A DNA stretch of 64,000 bases from Paraconiothyrium sp. Pb-2020 (Eukaryota > Ascomycota > Dothideomycetes > Pleosporales > Didymosphaeriaceae): positions 1,922,001 through 1,986,000 of the forward strand of contig JAJUBI010000006.1 of assembly GCA_022419385.1 (NCBI GenBank), in the 5' to 3' direction. This document shows, one piece after another, positions 45,955-58,027 of this stretch (position 1 is its first letter; every line of letters starts with the position of its first letter). The notes below the pieces were generated by a model that saw nothing but the letters and a program-made list of their open reading frames with translations, had not been told where the DNA came from and did no database searches. A program made the translations under genes and the position numbers.

Positions 45955-47162
45955 CAAAAAGTGTCTCTCGGAGCATTCCATGAGGTCCGAACATGTGCTC
46001 GTATAAAAAGGACTGAGAGCAAGTCGCGCGGTTCTTTATTCGAAAATGTGGACAAATTATCTGAGTACGACCAATACTAAAGTTGTTTAGCACGAAGCAC
46101 GGAAGATATCTACTCTTTGTTGCTCGAGTGAAGCACATATATAACATGCATGCTTGACTTTAGCAGCAAAACATTCATAACTCACGTATGCCAAATTCGC
46201 TGAGCTGGCACGTTAGCACTGGAAGACCCATGAAGCTTTGATGAGCATGTTGGAAACTTAGGTAATGATGATGCACCTGTCTTATCCTCAGCCGGCCCTT
46301 AACCGGTCCTTACCCGGCGCTGTTTTCGACACTTTGTGCTTACTGCCGAAAGGAGGAAGTAGGTTCATCTTACAGGCTGACAATGTGGGTTTTTTTGCCA
46401 CTATCACGATACAAAGTTGCCATAGGATCAACTGCAATAACCAATCAATGCACTGCAAGTACAGCAAAGCGAGAAAGCGCTAGGCCGTGGCTAGCTGAAC
46501 ATAACACTCCGGACCTCAGCTCCTACTTAATGATCAATGAAGCTCTCTTGCTTGTACCATGTGATATAATCTATGTACATGCTGGACCCATCTTGTAATA
46601 GATTGCAGTACACCTCATATCAACATCAGCCGACAAAACACACAGTCAACCTCATTCCGTTATGACTTCCCAACAATTGCACGCACTCTTCGACTTCACA
46701 CCACTCTTCCTGTTCCCACCAGAGCTACGCAAAGCTATCAGTCCGTTCTCACTACCTTCCCGGTTCTCCATTCCTGTTCCATGTATCGATAGCCTGACGA
46801 TCCAGCAAAGTCAGAGTCATCTCTTGTACATAGCCTAAGCACAGCTTGACCCTCGGACGGCCCATCTTTAGATACCAATATGTACGGGCCGGGGAGCTCC
46901 CACGAGCCCAGGCTTCAGCCTTCCCCCAGTGGCTTTTTGCCTAGCCTTCAGCTGAAGGCTGAAAGCAGCCAGGACCGCCACGGCTCGCTAGTCGCGAACA
47001 GTGACTGGTTAGACTGCGCCTCAGTGATTGTTGCCTCGCGGTCGTGGGGATCCATATCGCATGATGCGGGCTTCTCTATTCTTGGTGCACGTACATTAGA
47101 ATTGTCCATGAAGGACAAGAAGCGTGCGCTCCCGAGGACCCATACTCTGTAAAGGCGATACC
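45955..47162. other. Intergenic with palindrome
   Basis: 1.2 kb of mostly AT-rich sequence. A 58-codon frame at 46662-46838 opens with a clean ATG but is short and unsupported. A nested inverted repeat lies at 46914-46963, some 200 bp before the DUF3433 gene. Confidence 0.4.
46914..46963. repeat. Nested inverted repeat with 18-bp perfect palindrome
   Basis: Bases 46943-46960 read AGCCTTCAGCTGAAGGCT, identical to their reverse complement. A further copy of the left arm, TTCAGCCTTC at 46914-46923, pairs with GAAGGCTGAA at 46954-46963. The arms can form alternative hairpins. It sits upstream of the DUF3433 gene and could be a protein-binding dyad or chance structure. Confidence 0.6.
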
Positions 47163-49748
47163 ATGAGCTCGTCAAAGGAGTTCAGGCCTATAATATTGCG
47201 CAAGGCAGTCCTACTCACTCTTTTGATCATAACTATAGTGCTTTTAGGGCTTGTGGAATATTCTTGCCGCGTATTGCCAAAAGTAGAGCGAAAAGGGGGC
47301 GCTAGTCGCATTGACATTGACATTGACAATGTCGTGAGCCCTCGAGAGATTGACGTACGCGATTTTCGGTATATGAAGTTCTCTCTGCTATTCACTATCG
47401 CGAGCTCAGCTGATCAACCTCGCAGATACCCTCGACTGGCCGAGTCCGATAACGTCGATGTATCTATTGTTAATTCATTAGGCTTTTCAAGTCCAAAGAA
47501 ACTCCTGGGAAGGCATGTTGAAGTGGATGTTGCAGCAACGCCCACAACTTCAGAAGAGGTTGAAGCACATGGTACTTCGGCGCCGGCCCCAGGCCTTTGG
47601 CTTCAAACAATTTCCATTTCTGCAGACAAAATCGAAGCTCCTGTCACATCCGCACCGCCACCAGCCTTGTTCCTGCAAACCACCTCTAGATTGTTAGTTG
47701 AGTTTGAAACGCCTACGCCTTCCGCGCCAGCACCAGATGTTTGGTTGCAACCCACTCCTATTGCACCAGCGCCGGAGGTCTTGCTACAAAGTGCAACCAC
47801 TTCATTGGACGAAGCTGCGACATTTAGCACCGTCGTGCCCGGCGAGCCAGCACCAAGTGACTGGCTCCAGACACAGTCGTCTTCTCTCTCGCTGGAGATA
47901 GCAAGCACCCCAGCAATCAGTTCTTACTTGCGGGTTTATCCAACCGGAGTCTCAAATCTTCCCACGTTAGCCTCGCCGCCAGCTGCTTACTTGCAGAGTG
48001 TGACTACGAGAAACGGAATGGAAGTGACGCAGACGATACGTTCTAGCGTCATCCTCACCACCGTAAGCACAATAAATGGAAAGCCAATCACTCAGACTTT
48101 GCCTGCTTTCACGACTTTGATTACGACCAAAGGTACCCCATATATCGCGACTGTTCCTGCAACAGCGACGACCACCGGACAATCAACGACGGACAGATTT
48201 GTCGACAATTTTTTGGGCGAGAAGAAAGACACCTACGTGAATGGCGCGGGTATGTACTTCCTTGGGGCATATCTGCCGGTCATCCTGGCGACGTTCTTTG
48301 CTTTGCCATGGACCTTGGTCGGCGAGACCACCAAATCACTGGAACCGTTCTACCAGATGGCCAAGACGGGAGGAGCGCCAGCAGAAAGGTCGCTAGCTGC
48401 GAATTTCAATGATTTACTAGCGCCATTATGGGCCCTCTTCCGCAGGCAGTGGACGGTAGTCCTAAGCACCATTCTCGCATGGCTTGCATCCATCATCGTA
48501 CCTTTGGCCCCGGAAGCTATCTTTGTGTACGTTGGCAATTGTGATGGTGGTTGCAATGGCAGGATCGGCGTGTTCGTTCCCGCTGCAAGGGCTATTGAGG
48601 CCGTTCTTGCTGCCATGGCAGTAATCGAGATTGGTTTAATTCTGAATCTCTTGTCGAGGAATAAAACGTGTGTGTCTGCTGATCCTCGATGTATCGCAGG
48701 ATTGGCGACACTATTCTCCGACGTCGATGTCCAGCGAGAATTCAACGAGTTGTATAACTCCACGGACCTAGAGCGTCTGGGCAAGGCATTGAACGGTCAT
48801 AACTACAGACTCGAATCCTTTCTCGCTTCCGATGAGCGCACAGTGACTGTGACTATCATTGGAGCCATTCCAGGTCCGGATTACATCTCACCAATCGCTC
48901 ACGAGAAGCACCAGTACGCTACGGTTTCCACGATGGCCTTGGACCAGCAAACAGGAATGAGATATACGCATAAAGTTCCAGCTATCATTTTTGCAATCTT
49001 TATTGCTGCGCTCCTTGCCCTCATCGTAACGTATCGATATACTGGAGGTGATACTGGGTTCGAGCACTTTATGGGCGGTCAGGGTTTGGGTGTGAAATTC
49101 CTGTTCACATCGATTGCCGTGATCATCGCCTGGTTCTGGGCTAGGCTATTTCGAGGTCTGCGTTATGTTCCCCTCTTTACACAAAACGTCTACTGAATAT
49201 TGGCAGCTATCGCACTTTATGCGCCCTACCGCCGTCTTCTCACCGGCAATGCGACGGCTTGCGAATCCATCCTTATTTCACCCCCTATCCACCCCGTATT
49301 GGGTATTTGTTCCTCCGTCTCAAGCAGACACTATCTCCTCGCTCTCATAGCCGTTGTTGGTGTTCTATCCGAAGTGCTCTGCGTAACGCTATCTGCTATT
49401 CCTTTCAACCCAGCTACACTTTATTCTGCATACAACACGTCCACGTGGCTGTCGGTAGCTATTTTAACACTCATGCTACTTGCTCTTACTTTGGTCTGCT
49501 TCTACGTGGAGCCAATTATGCCTGTTAAGCCAGACACTGTTGCAGGCAATCTGGTGTACCTATGTGATGGGTCGCTGCCAGAGATGCTGAAGGATTTTGG
49601 AGGAAGGACGACGAAGGCCAGGAATGACAAAATCAGTCGGATGGGCTTGAGGTATGAACTGGGATATGCGCCAAGCTCAGGGGGCAATAGGTTGGTTGTT
49701 TTGGCGGTGGGAGGGAGTAATGGACCGTGCCAATACGCGAGGCAATAG
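47163..49748 (+). CDS. DUF3433-family membrane protein
   Basis: Two exons, 47163-49161 and 49207-49748 (45-bp intron, GTTATG..GGCAG), give 846 aa. The start at ATG 47163 (MSSSKEFRPIILRKAVLL) is preferred over a GTG in frame at 47124. A first membrane segment (AVLLTLLIITIVLLGLVEY) is followed by a long Ser/Thr/Pro/Ala-rich linker with a loose SAPAPxxWLQ repeat (about residues 135-285). Then come several hydrophobic segments (AYLPVILATFFALPWTLV, VVLSTILAWLASIIVPLAP, IIFAIFIAALLALIVTYRY, LLALIAVVGVLSEVLCV). This is the plan of fungal DUF3433 proteins, though shorter than the usual 1100 or so residues. Its function is unknown. It ends 32 bp from the end of the HET gene, tail to tail. Confidence 0.8.
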
Positions 49749-49780
49749 TTGCATGGATATCAGACTCAATTGACACCAAG

Positions 49781-52152
49781 CTAGACGAGAGAAAACCACT
49801 GCTCCTCCTCTTGCGGCCTACCCTCTGGATTCTCCTCCCCATCCATATATCCGTGCAAATAGCATTCGCCGATGAGCTGGTAGTCACTGGTGCCTTTGAC
49901 TGGCCTTAACAGAAATGGCCATTTGCGACACGCCAGACGAACAACAATATCTCCCTTCGTTGTCATAGGAGCACTCAAACCCATCAATCCACGCTCGGTG
50001 AAAATGAAGGAACATAAGTTATACACTTCAACAGCTTTCGATTTGTATTTGAGGACTTCATCCCTTGTTGTTCCCGGCCAAATCCCGTTACCGAAAGGGA
50101 GACACAGCTGCTCAAACTTCCGTGATGGTGTTGCGCGAAGTATTTGGCGGATTTGCAACTGCTTGCGGATATCGTATTTGATCCCTGCCCAAATTGTGTC
50201 GAGGAGCAGATCGACAGAGGTCCCACATGTTGTTTTGTATCCGCCATTACTAATCGATTGGAGACCTCCACCGGCTACTATTGCATCCGCAAATGCTTCT
50301 ATGTTCGTCTGTGAATGCCCCACCGGGTATTCTGCGGTCATAGAGCATATCTGGGAGAGCGTATCGAAACGAAGAGTAATCCATTGGGCAACGGTAGCTT
50401 GCCAATTGTCCTTCGGAGTCACCTGCTGAGAGGTTCTGAATTCCGCGAAGCGCACTTCGTCGATGACTCTTCCTTTGACCCTAATCCTCCGAGGATCGGT
50501 CTGATCTATAGATACGACATTAGGAGGGTTGTAATAATGACCATGCCGCAGAGTCCAAGGAGTCCTTTGTTCGGTGCCAAAATTCTCTATCTCTTCTTGC
50601 AGGAGTGGCAGTTCCGCCAATCTGAGCTCAAAGGCCCAAGAAGGGAGATTTTCCCGCTTATGGACTGTTTCACTGGAGCCGGTGGACTGTCGGTCCCATA
50701 GACCCGCTCTTATGAGAATCTGTGTATGGCCAGATTGTAAAGCGGTCCGCGTGAAGTCTGCGTAGACCTTCTCCACGGTGTCTGCATAGTTGATCCTGAC
50801 ACCGAGCATTTCTGGATTCAGAGTTTGCATGGATAATAGAGCATATATCCTGTCACGGTCATCCCCACAACCACGGGTTCGGAATTGAGCCACGCTTGGC
50901 ACTAGTATATCGAACGCTTCTTTGAGGTTGAACATATTGAAAGACGTCCGCTCTCGTAGGGAGGTCACAAGGGTACGGGTTGTTATACAGGGATGGACGA
51001 TTTGAAGTATGGCGCTCTGTTCCCTGGTGAGGAAGTATGTCCCTAACCAACAAATATTTACCGCGGTTTCCAGTTGTGTCCATTCAACTGAATGTTGACC
51101 GCAAATCAAGATGGCGCGCGAACTAAGCACGACTTCTTGTAAAGTCCTACGTAGTGTCCTGATTAGTGGCACGAGAAGGCAGCCACCCGAACAGAGTTCG
51201 CTACTTACCAAGTTCTTGTAAACCACGCTTTAGCCAGGATGTTGAAGAATTGGGTACAGCCGATGGAGCGAAGCTTTGCTTCAAATTTGGGCATGTACTC
51301 ATCGTATTGATCCTCGTTGTCACTAGTCGCCTCTGGAAGTCCCAACGCCCAGGTCAATCTGTGCAATTCCTTTGCTACTTCAAAGCCGGCTTTTGCCGTC
51401 CTATCAGTATCTTCACCAAGCCAGATCACGACCTGCGATGCACTCGCATAGATCCAACTCATGTGAGGTAATTGCTGGGCTTTCTCGGCATTGTTCTGCT
51501 GGTCGATACACACTGCATCTACCCATAGGACACGAGGCTTGTCAGAGAGCCGAAGTGCACGTAGTGCTGAATCTAAGCTCTCGGTAATACTGATGGATCC
51601 TGTTTCGAGTTGCATCTTGTGCACAAAGAAAGGGTCTCCCCATGTGTATGAGAGGGCTTCATATTTGGAGCTGACAGCCTCGGTCTGACCCACGGAGCGA
51701 AGAGAGCAACAGAGTACGTCTTCAGCAGCTAAGGATGGGTACAAAATCAGGAGTCGTATCATGTTTGATTCTTTCAAAGCATCATAGGAGTATACTGGCA
51801 AGTCTTCGCTGTTGATCTGCGGAACAGCCTCTTCGGGCAGAGTCTGCAACCAGTCAATTTGACCGTCACGAATGTGAACATCCGAAGGCCTAGGAGGCGC
51901 ATCATCTTCAGAATTTGCCTGGCTCCTAAGAGACCGTATTTGTTCTTCAAGTTTCTCTTTACGTTGTCGAGCGCGCCATAATTCAAGCCCTGTTCCGGGT
52001 GCCAGCTTGTTGTTATCCAGCTGGTCATTAGCCTCGCGAATGAAAAGATCTTCTTCAGATTGCTGCTTGAGAAGGTTGTCGATTTGTTTCTCTATATTTT
52101 GGCTGTCGTTAACAACATTAGCGCTTGCTTTTGAGTAAGGATGCGCGTACAT
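49781..52152 (-). CDS. HET-domain (heterokaryon incompatibility) protein
   Basis: Two exons, 52152-51209 and 51158-49781 (50-bp intron), give 773 aa. A charged N-terminal region likely forms a coiled coil (KQIDNLLKQQSEEDLF and later RQRKEKLEEQIRSLRSQ). The HET domain covers about residues 165-340 with its usual blocks: YEALSYTWGDP, RVLWVDAVCIDQQNNAEKAQ, MSWIYASASQVVIWLGE and, across the intron, AWFTRTWTLRRTLQE, continuing into RDRIYALLSM. The rest is typical HET-protein C-terminal sequence without a recognised domain. HET proteins trigger cell death when incompatible fungal strains fuse, and many others are of unknown role. The protein is complete with no frame break. Confidence 0.92.
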
Positions 52153-53738
52153 GCCTACGCACGACTCTATCTCCCTTCAGCGAAGACCCTAGGTTTCCCA
52201 TCGCAAATGTCGACTAGGAGCGAAGATCTTTTAACCTGATAGCGATGCAGGTGGCAAGCGCACTTTTTCCTTGCTGCAACTGTTCGTTCGTATTAGAGGA
52301 AGAAGCCGGGTGCTTCGGGTGTTCTTTTCTCGTCGTCATAGATCTTTGAGGGTTAGGCGATGAACAAGCATACTCTTGATACCATCAATGCGGTACAGTA
52401 GAGGGAAGAAAGGGACATGTCGCGGGCAGGCTGAGTTCGAGATGCGTCGTTCCTTGGCTACGTATGATTGGGTAAGCACGGGGCGCCATCTCAGCCCACG
52501 GCCAGCTGAAACATTGTTATGTTTCTACACGACACTAACAGACTAGCGTGGCAGCGTCTAGTATTGCTGTCGAGTTTGTGTGAGATGCAAAAAGGACCTG
52601 TGGTAGCAGAGGTAGAAACCTTGGAACCTCGGGAAGCTGTCCAGCCATGCACGATCACTAGATACCATTATGCGGGGCCAGCGGCGCTACGATATTTACC
52701 ATGTCGGTATCAGCACCCGCTGTGCGACCATGTACACCTTGAGGCATGGAAAACCATAGTACACTCGCAATATTTCAATTCCATTCCCTCGCTAACATCA
52801 TCGCTATTGTTTCTTTACCGTGCGAGTAGGGTAGTCATTACATCACGTTCACTTGTTCCACTTCTTTGCAACTCTTGGTCACAGTACATTCATAATACTA
52901 CAAACTCTTTATATATATCAGATTGAAAAACTATATCAATTTAGAAATCAAGAGTTTGCGCATTCTCGATCTTGTAGCCTCCACCTCAACCCGCCGCGCT
53001 CGTGCTTGGTGATCGCAGATGAACAAGCCCTGCCGACATTGGCAATGCATCGACCGACCAACAATTATATTGGTATTCTAGACTCAGAGATCTTGGCGAT
53101 AGGAACGGCGATCCAGCAGCAGATTACCGCATTGACACACCCCGAAGAGTGGGGCGTGGCCGCGCAATCATGTATCTCGGATCTTCCGTCGGAAGTGCCG
53201 GTCGAGTGATCACCTCGAGCACGTGGTAGGCATCGTCACCTCTGTCCTTCATTTGAGCCTTCAAACCACCCATCGATCGGGACTGCACCGGTACTGTTTC
53301 GAAACAAGTATTAGTGTCCACTCACGGCCATGACCTTGCTGCGTCATAGCCTAATGCGTGGCTACGTAGGAAGAAAAGGCGCCGCGCCGCAAAGCTTGAC
53401 GTTGCTTGTGGTTCTAGTCTACTCACGTTACAAGGTTTCTCCTCAACGGCCCTGGGACAGGATACTTGATGCCGATGGGATAAGGGCAACATAAGCTTAC
53501 CAATATGGGAAGAGGTTCAACGCCTTTTGGCGGGAAGCCCGGTGACCCTGGAACCACACTGCCAGGATGTTATACCAATCTTTTTTTGTTAAACGCGTCA
53601 GCTCGAGCTACGAATGCGATTTGTTATATATACAACCATGCCGCCGTAGTCTGTACAGTTCTTGATACCCTTTCTCATAGGGCTTTCCATCCGCCACAAG
53701 AGTCACTCGTTGATCGTTTATTTGTTCGTGCTTTCAAC
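52153..53738. other. Intergenic, no firm gene
   Basis: About 1.6 kb between the divergent HET and glucosidase genes. Frames at 52519-52926 and 52853-53209 are open, but neither has a domain, signal peptide or splice partner. The stretch is AT-rich near 52780-52940. Confidence 0.4.
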
Positions 53739-56190
53739 ATGAGGGTCGTTTCGTCACTCGTTATAGCCTCAGCACTTTCAGCTAGCGTGCTGGGTGCATC
53801 TAATAGCTCTGCTGGCCTTCTGTCTTCTGAATATGGTAAGCATTGCTTTGGTGGTTTTCAGTTCGTACTAACGACGAATTGTAGAACGACTGGGCAGTTT
53901 CGCAGAAGCTTACAGCAAAGCTAAAGCTCTTGTATCTCAATTGACCAACTCCCAGAAGATCTCTGTTATTACCGCAGGCGATGTCACTTCCAACTCTTCT
54001 TCCGCTGCCAACGTCTCGTGGACCGCATACACGAGCAAAGATGCCTTCGCAGGCATGAACAACGACTACTTTGTCTCTGGCTTCAGTGCCGGCAACGCAT
54101 TATCTATGACCTGGGATCTCGAGTTGGTTCACGCTGAAGCTAAGGCTTCCGGTGATGAATTTTATGGCAGAGGTTATGCACTCATATCAGGCCCTGAAGG
54201 CGGGCCGTTAGGTCGTACGCCTTGGGGTGGTCGTCAGGCTGAAGCAATGTCGCCTGACCCATATCTCTCTGGACTTATTCTTGGTCAGGCGATCGCTGGC
54301 ATGAATTCAGCTGGTGTCATTGCTGGAGGCCGTCACTTTCTGCTTAACGAGCAGGAGACGAACCGCACAGCGGGCCTGGGCGGTTCCACCACCACCGTCT
54401 ACTCCAGCAACGCCGATGACAAGACGATCCATGAGCTGTACCTCTGGCCATTTGCGGACGCCGTTCGATCTGGAATGGCTGCAGTCATGTGCGCCATGAA
54501 TCGTGCCAACGACACCGCGTCGTGTGAGAACAGCCGCCTTCTCAACGAATTACTCAAGGATGAACTTGGATTCCCTGGATTTGTCTGGCCAGACGTTGGT
54601 GGTCAGAGTTCCGCGTTTGGAGCTGCGAACGGTGGGTCTGACTATGGTTCCTCCAGCCTCTGGTCGGAGGCGACCATTACTGCAGGTATTGCCAACGGCT
54701 CGCTCACTCAAGATCGTCTCGATGACATGGCTATTCGCAACATCATCCCGTACTACTATGTTGGCCTTGATGGCGGGAACTTGCCATCCCAGGCTGAGGC
54801 CACCGAGTACCGCGACGTACGAGCCAACCACAGCAGCCTCATTCGCAAAATCGGTGCAGCATCACTGGTCCTACTCAAGAACTCTAACATTTCAGGTGCT
54901 GGTCTCCCTTTGAATAGCCCGCGCACTGTCAGTATCTTTGGCTCTCATGCTGGACCTGCCATTGCGGGGCCCAACATGGCTTTCAGTGTCCAGGGCACCG
55001 ATGGACCGACCTACCAAGGTCATCTTGTTTCTGGGTCTGGATCTGCCCAGCTCTCGCTCACCTACATCACCACGCCCTACCAGAGTATCATGAACCGTAC
55101 TATAAACGATGGAGCCATGCTCTGGTGGATCATGAACGACACTTATTCCTCCAGCTCAGGAGGCATGAGTGGCGGCATGGGAGGAGGTATGGGCGGAGGC
55201 TCTCCATCTTCTGGGGCGAATTCAACCGGTGGCAGCAACTCCACAGATGGTGGTATGGGAGGTGGCGCTGCCGGAGGAGGTGGCGGTGGTGCTGGCATTG
55301 GCCAGTCCGGTACTTCTGTCTCCCCTTCCTTCACCAACTACGCCTCAGTCTCCGAAGCATGCATCGTCTTCCTCAATTCTTTCTCTGGCGAGGGTGCCGA
55401 CCGCACTGAACTTTTCAACAAGGACCAAGACACCATGGTCACAAGTGTCGCCTCCGAGTGCAACAACACCATTGTCGTCATCAACACCCAAGGTCCGCGC
55501 CTTCTGGAGGCTTGGATCGACAACGAGAACGTCACCGCCGTCCTCTATGGAGGATACCTCGGCCAGGAATCCGGCAATGCCATTGCCGACGTACTCTACG
55601 GCGACGTCAACCCAAGCGGCAGACTTATCAACACAATCGCGAAGAATGAGAGCGACTACCATGTATCCATTTGCTACGATGCCGATTGCAATTACGATGA
55701 GGGAGTCTACATCGACTACAGGCATTTCGACAAGTACAACAAGACGGTTCGCTTCCCCTTCGGATACGGTCTTTCTTACACCTCATTCGAGTACTCCGAG
55801 GTAAAGCTCAACTCTACCGACGCAGGGGCTTTGAAGAGTATTTACCCAACCGGCACTGCAACGCTTGGTGGAAAGTCTGACCTCTTCGACACGGTTGCCA
55901 GCATCGACTTCACCCTCTCCAATACCGGTGGCCTCGCAGGAGAAGAGGTCGCTCAACTTTACGTCGAGTATCCGGCTGCTGCCGACCAGCCTCCCAAGCA
56001 GCTGCGTGGGTTCAAGAAGGTCGCTCTTGAGGCTGGCGCTTCTACCCAAGTCACGTTTGAGGTCCGTCGCAAGGACATCAGCTACTGGGATGTTATAGCC
56101 CAGGACTGGGCGATTGCAAAGGGTGACTACAGCTTCCATGTGAGCTCCAACTCGCGCGAATCCAAGGATAGTGTGAAGGTTACCGTCTAA
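53739..56190 (+). CDS. Secreted glycoside hydrolase family 3 beta-glucosidase-like enzyme
   Basis: Two exons, 53739-53835 and 53885-56190 (49-bp intron), give 800 aa. It starts with a signal peptide (SLVIASALSASVLGA). The GH3 N-terminal barrel shows GPEGGPLGRTPWGGR, RHFLLNEQET and the presumed nucleophile block GFVWPDVGGQS (Asp about 269), where most relatives have SDW. The second domain includes LVLLKN and VNPSGRLINTIAKNE, and the fibronectin-III-like end includes RFPFGYGLSYTSFEYSE and PKQLRGFKKVAL. Between the first two domains (about residues 457-510) lies a long Gly/Met/Ser insertion (SGGMSGGMGGGMGGG) not usual for the family. It likely cleaves terminal beta-glucosides outside the cell. 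Substrate is unproven. Confidence 0.93.
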
Positions 56191-56619
56191 CGCGGGGAGA
56201 GCTGGTTCATGAGGGTTGGTCGGTCTGCAAGCTTCTTTTGTTTCTATGTATATATCTTCGAGTTCATCTGTATCGATACCAGGAATTTGGCGATCGCCAT
56301 GAGATGACTACTCATCAGTGCGTACAGGTACCAAATGTCCACTCAGTATCTGGGTGCCCTTGGCTCCACTACTATACGAAGCAACATTGTGCCTACATAA
56401 GCCGCACATGCCCGGTGATTGGAATGTCATGAAACAAGTACCTGGTTGAGCTGAACGTTTCTGCCGCGGGGACGGATACGTCGCGGAAGGCGTGCATGAA
56501 CAGATGTTCGCGAGCACGGGCCAATCAAATACCAGGATGATGGCGTCTGGATTCCAAGTACCAAGCGCGCCAATGCATGCGACACAACATAACGCCGGCC
56601 ATTGCGTGCTTCTTTCGAC
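56191..56619. other. Intergenic
   Basis: Glucosidase 3' flank and PIG-P promoter. Nothing else seen. Confidence 0.45.
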
Positions 56620-57660
56620 ATGATGCCACCCAAGAGCAGAGGCAAACCGCTACTCGCTGGTCTCCAGTCGATATCAACACCCAATCTTCCATCACTGGGG
56701 TCATCAGACGGCGAAAAGCCATACAATGAGCCAGATGTGCCCGCGAACCGGCCTTCACCTGCCCCGCACACTTCCCCGCCGGAGCCAGCGTCTATCAAGG
56801 ATGATACTGAGAGCGAGGACGACGACGAGCTGGTGCCTGGTTCCGGGGGCTCTGAAGGATCTGAGTCTGACGAGGTGGACGAGGGGCTGTACGCGTCGCG
56901 TTCATACAACCAGCTCCCGCACGCGACCAGCACACTCTACCCGCCATTTTACAATCGGCCCCCGGTTCCACTTCCCCCTTCGCCGTCGTTGACGTCGCTC
57001 TTGCGGCCGTCATTCAGCAGCACGACATCGCGACGTACGACACCAGACTCTTCGGATGTAGATGTGTCTGCTGGGAGCAGGACGCCTGGATCGACTACGA
57101 ACCTGGCGAGTATCACAAAGTCTGCGCGGCACGCGCCCTTGGTGCCTCGCGCGTCTCCCAAGGTACCCACCTATGAGTACTATGGCTTTGCGCTATATCT
57201 CGCTAGCTCTGCCGCGTTCTTGCTGTACATTGTGTGGGCCTATGTTCCATCTCCGCTGCTGCATCAGATGGGCATTCACTACTATCCCAATCGCTGGTGG
57301 GCTCTCGCCGTTCCCTGCTGGCTCGTTGCACTGGTCATATATATCTACGTAGCGCTCGCCAGCTACAACACGGGATACCTCACGCTCCCCATGAGCAGTT
57401 GCGAGAATCTCGTGGACGAGACGGCCCAGATTGCTCTAGTCGACAAACGTACCGGGGAGATCGTTCGGCAAGCACAGGGCAAAGATAAGGCTGGACAGGC
57501 CGGCGTGGCAAGCGGCCGCAGAGATTCGTATCTGGCATGCCGGTGGAGTGCCGCGGAAAAGGCTGACTGGAAGAGATACTGGAGCATCAGCACCGACGCA
57601 GTCATGGACGTGCCAATCGGCGGCGTTTGTGAGATATTGTATGGCGGCGAGGACGACTGA
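56620..57660 (+). CDS. gpi19: PIG-P/Gpi19 subunit of GPI-GlcNAc transferase
   Basis: A single exon of 346 aa from ATG 56620 (MMPPKSRGK). The first 185 residues are disordered and Ser/Pro-rich, with an acidic stretch (ESEDDDELVPGS). The PIG-P domain follows: EYYGFALYLASSAAFLLYIV and WWALAVPCWLVALVIYIYVA are two membrane helices joined by HQMGIHYYPNR, then SYNTGYLTLPMSS. This small ER membrane subunit belongs to the complex that moves GlcNAc to phosphatidylinositol, the first step of GPI-anchor synthesis. The C-terminal part (CRWSAAEKADWKRYW, VPIGGVCEILYGG) matches fungal family members. The long N-terminal extension is common in filamentous fungi. Confidence 0.9.
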   Translation: MMPPKSRGKPLLAGLQSISTPNLPSLGSSDGEKPYNEPDVPANRPSPAPHTSPPEPASIKDDTESEDDDELVPGSGGSEGSESDEVDEGLYASRSYNQLPHATSTLYPPFYNRPPVPLPPSPSLTSLLRPSFSSTTSRRTTPDSSDVDVSAGSRTPGSTTNLASITKSARHAPLVPRASPKVPTYEYYGFALYLASSAAFLLYIVWAYVPSPLLHQMGIHYYPNRWWALAVPCWLVALVIYIYVALASYNTGYLTLPMSSCENLVDETAQIALVDKRTGEIVRQAQGKDKAGQAGVASGRRDSYLACRWSAAEKADWKRYWSISTDAVMDVPIGGVCEILYGGEDD

Positions 57661-58027
57661 ACAAGCACTTGAAGCGTAGATGGAATGGAAGCGCATGGCG
57701 TGCATCCAAAGTATGTCTGTATGTGTCGCGCTCGTTGTTCCCGCGGTGGGTAAAGCTGGCGTCGAGACTGACCCCCACTTTGCGGCCCATCCCAACACTG
57801 CACGCACCAGGCGACTTCAGGAAGCTCTTCCATACCCCGCTGCCCGCCGCCGCACGCCATTGGCCCGCCATGTACGGCTGTTGAAGCCATGCTCTGCACA
57901 ATCGAGCCATCTCCGGCAATCGGCTGCTCGTTCCAACTGTTTAAGAAGAGCACCGTGGCATCGTGCGCTGCTTCTGTGCCGCGCTGTTGCTCCTTTAGCT
58001 TTGCGCTCATCTCCGCAGGCCGTCAGG
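57661..58027. other. Intergenic
   Basis: Short spacer before the phosphatase-like gene. The phosphatase frame is open upstream through this region but lacks a better start than ATG 58028, which begins the signal peptide. Confidence 0.4.

Noticed and set aside
46662..46838. 58-codon frame starting MTSQQLHALFDF with a faint F-box-like start
   Set aside because: Too short, ends early, and no continuation found in neighbouring frames.
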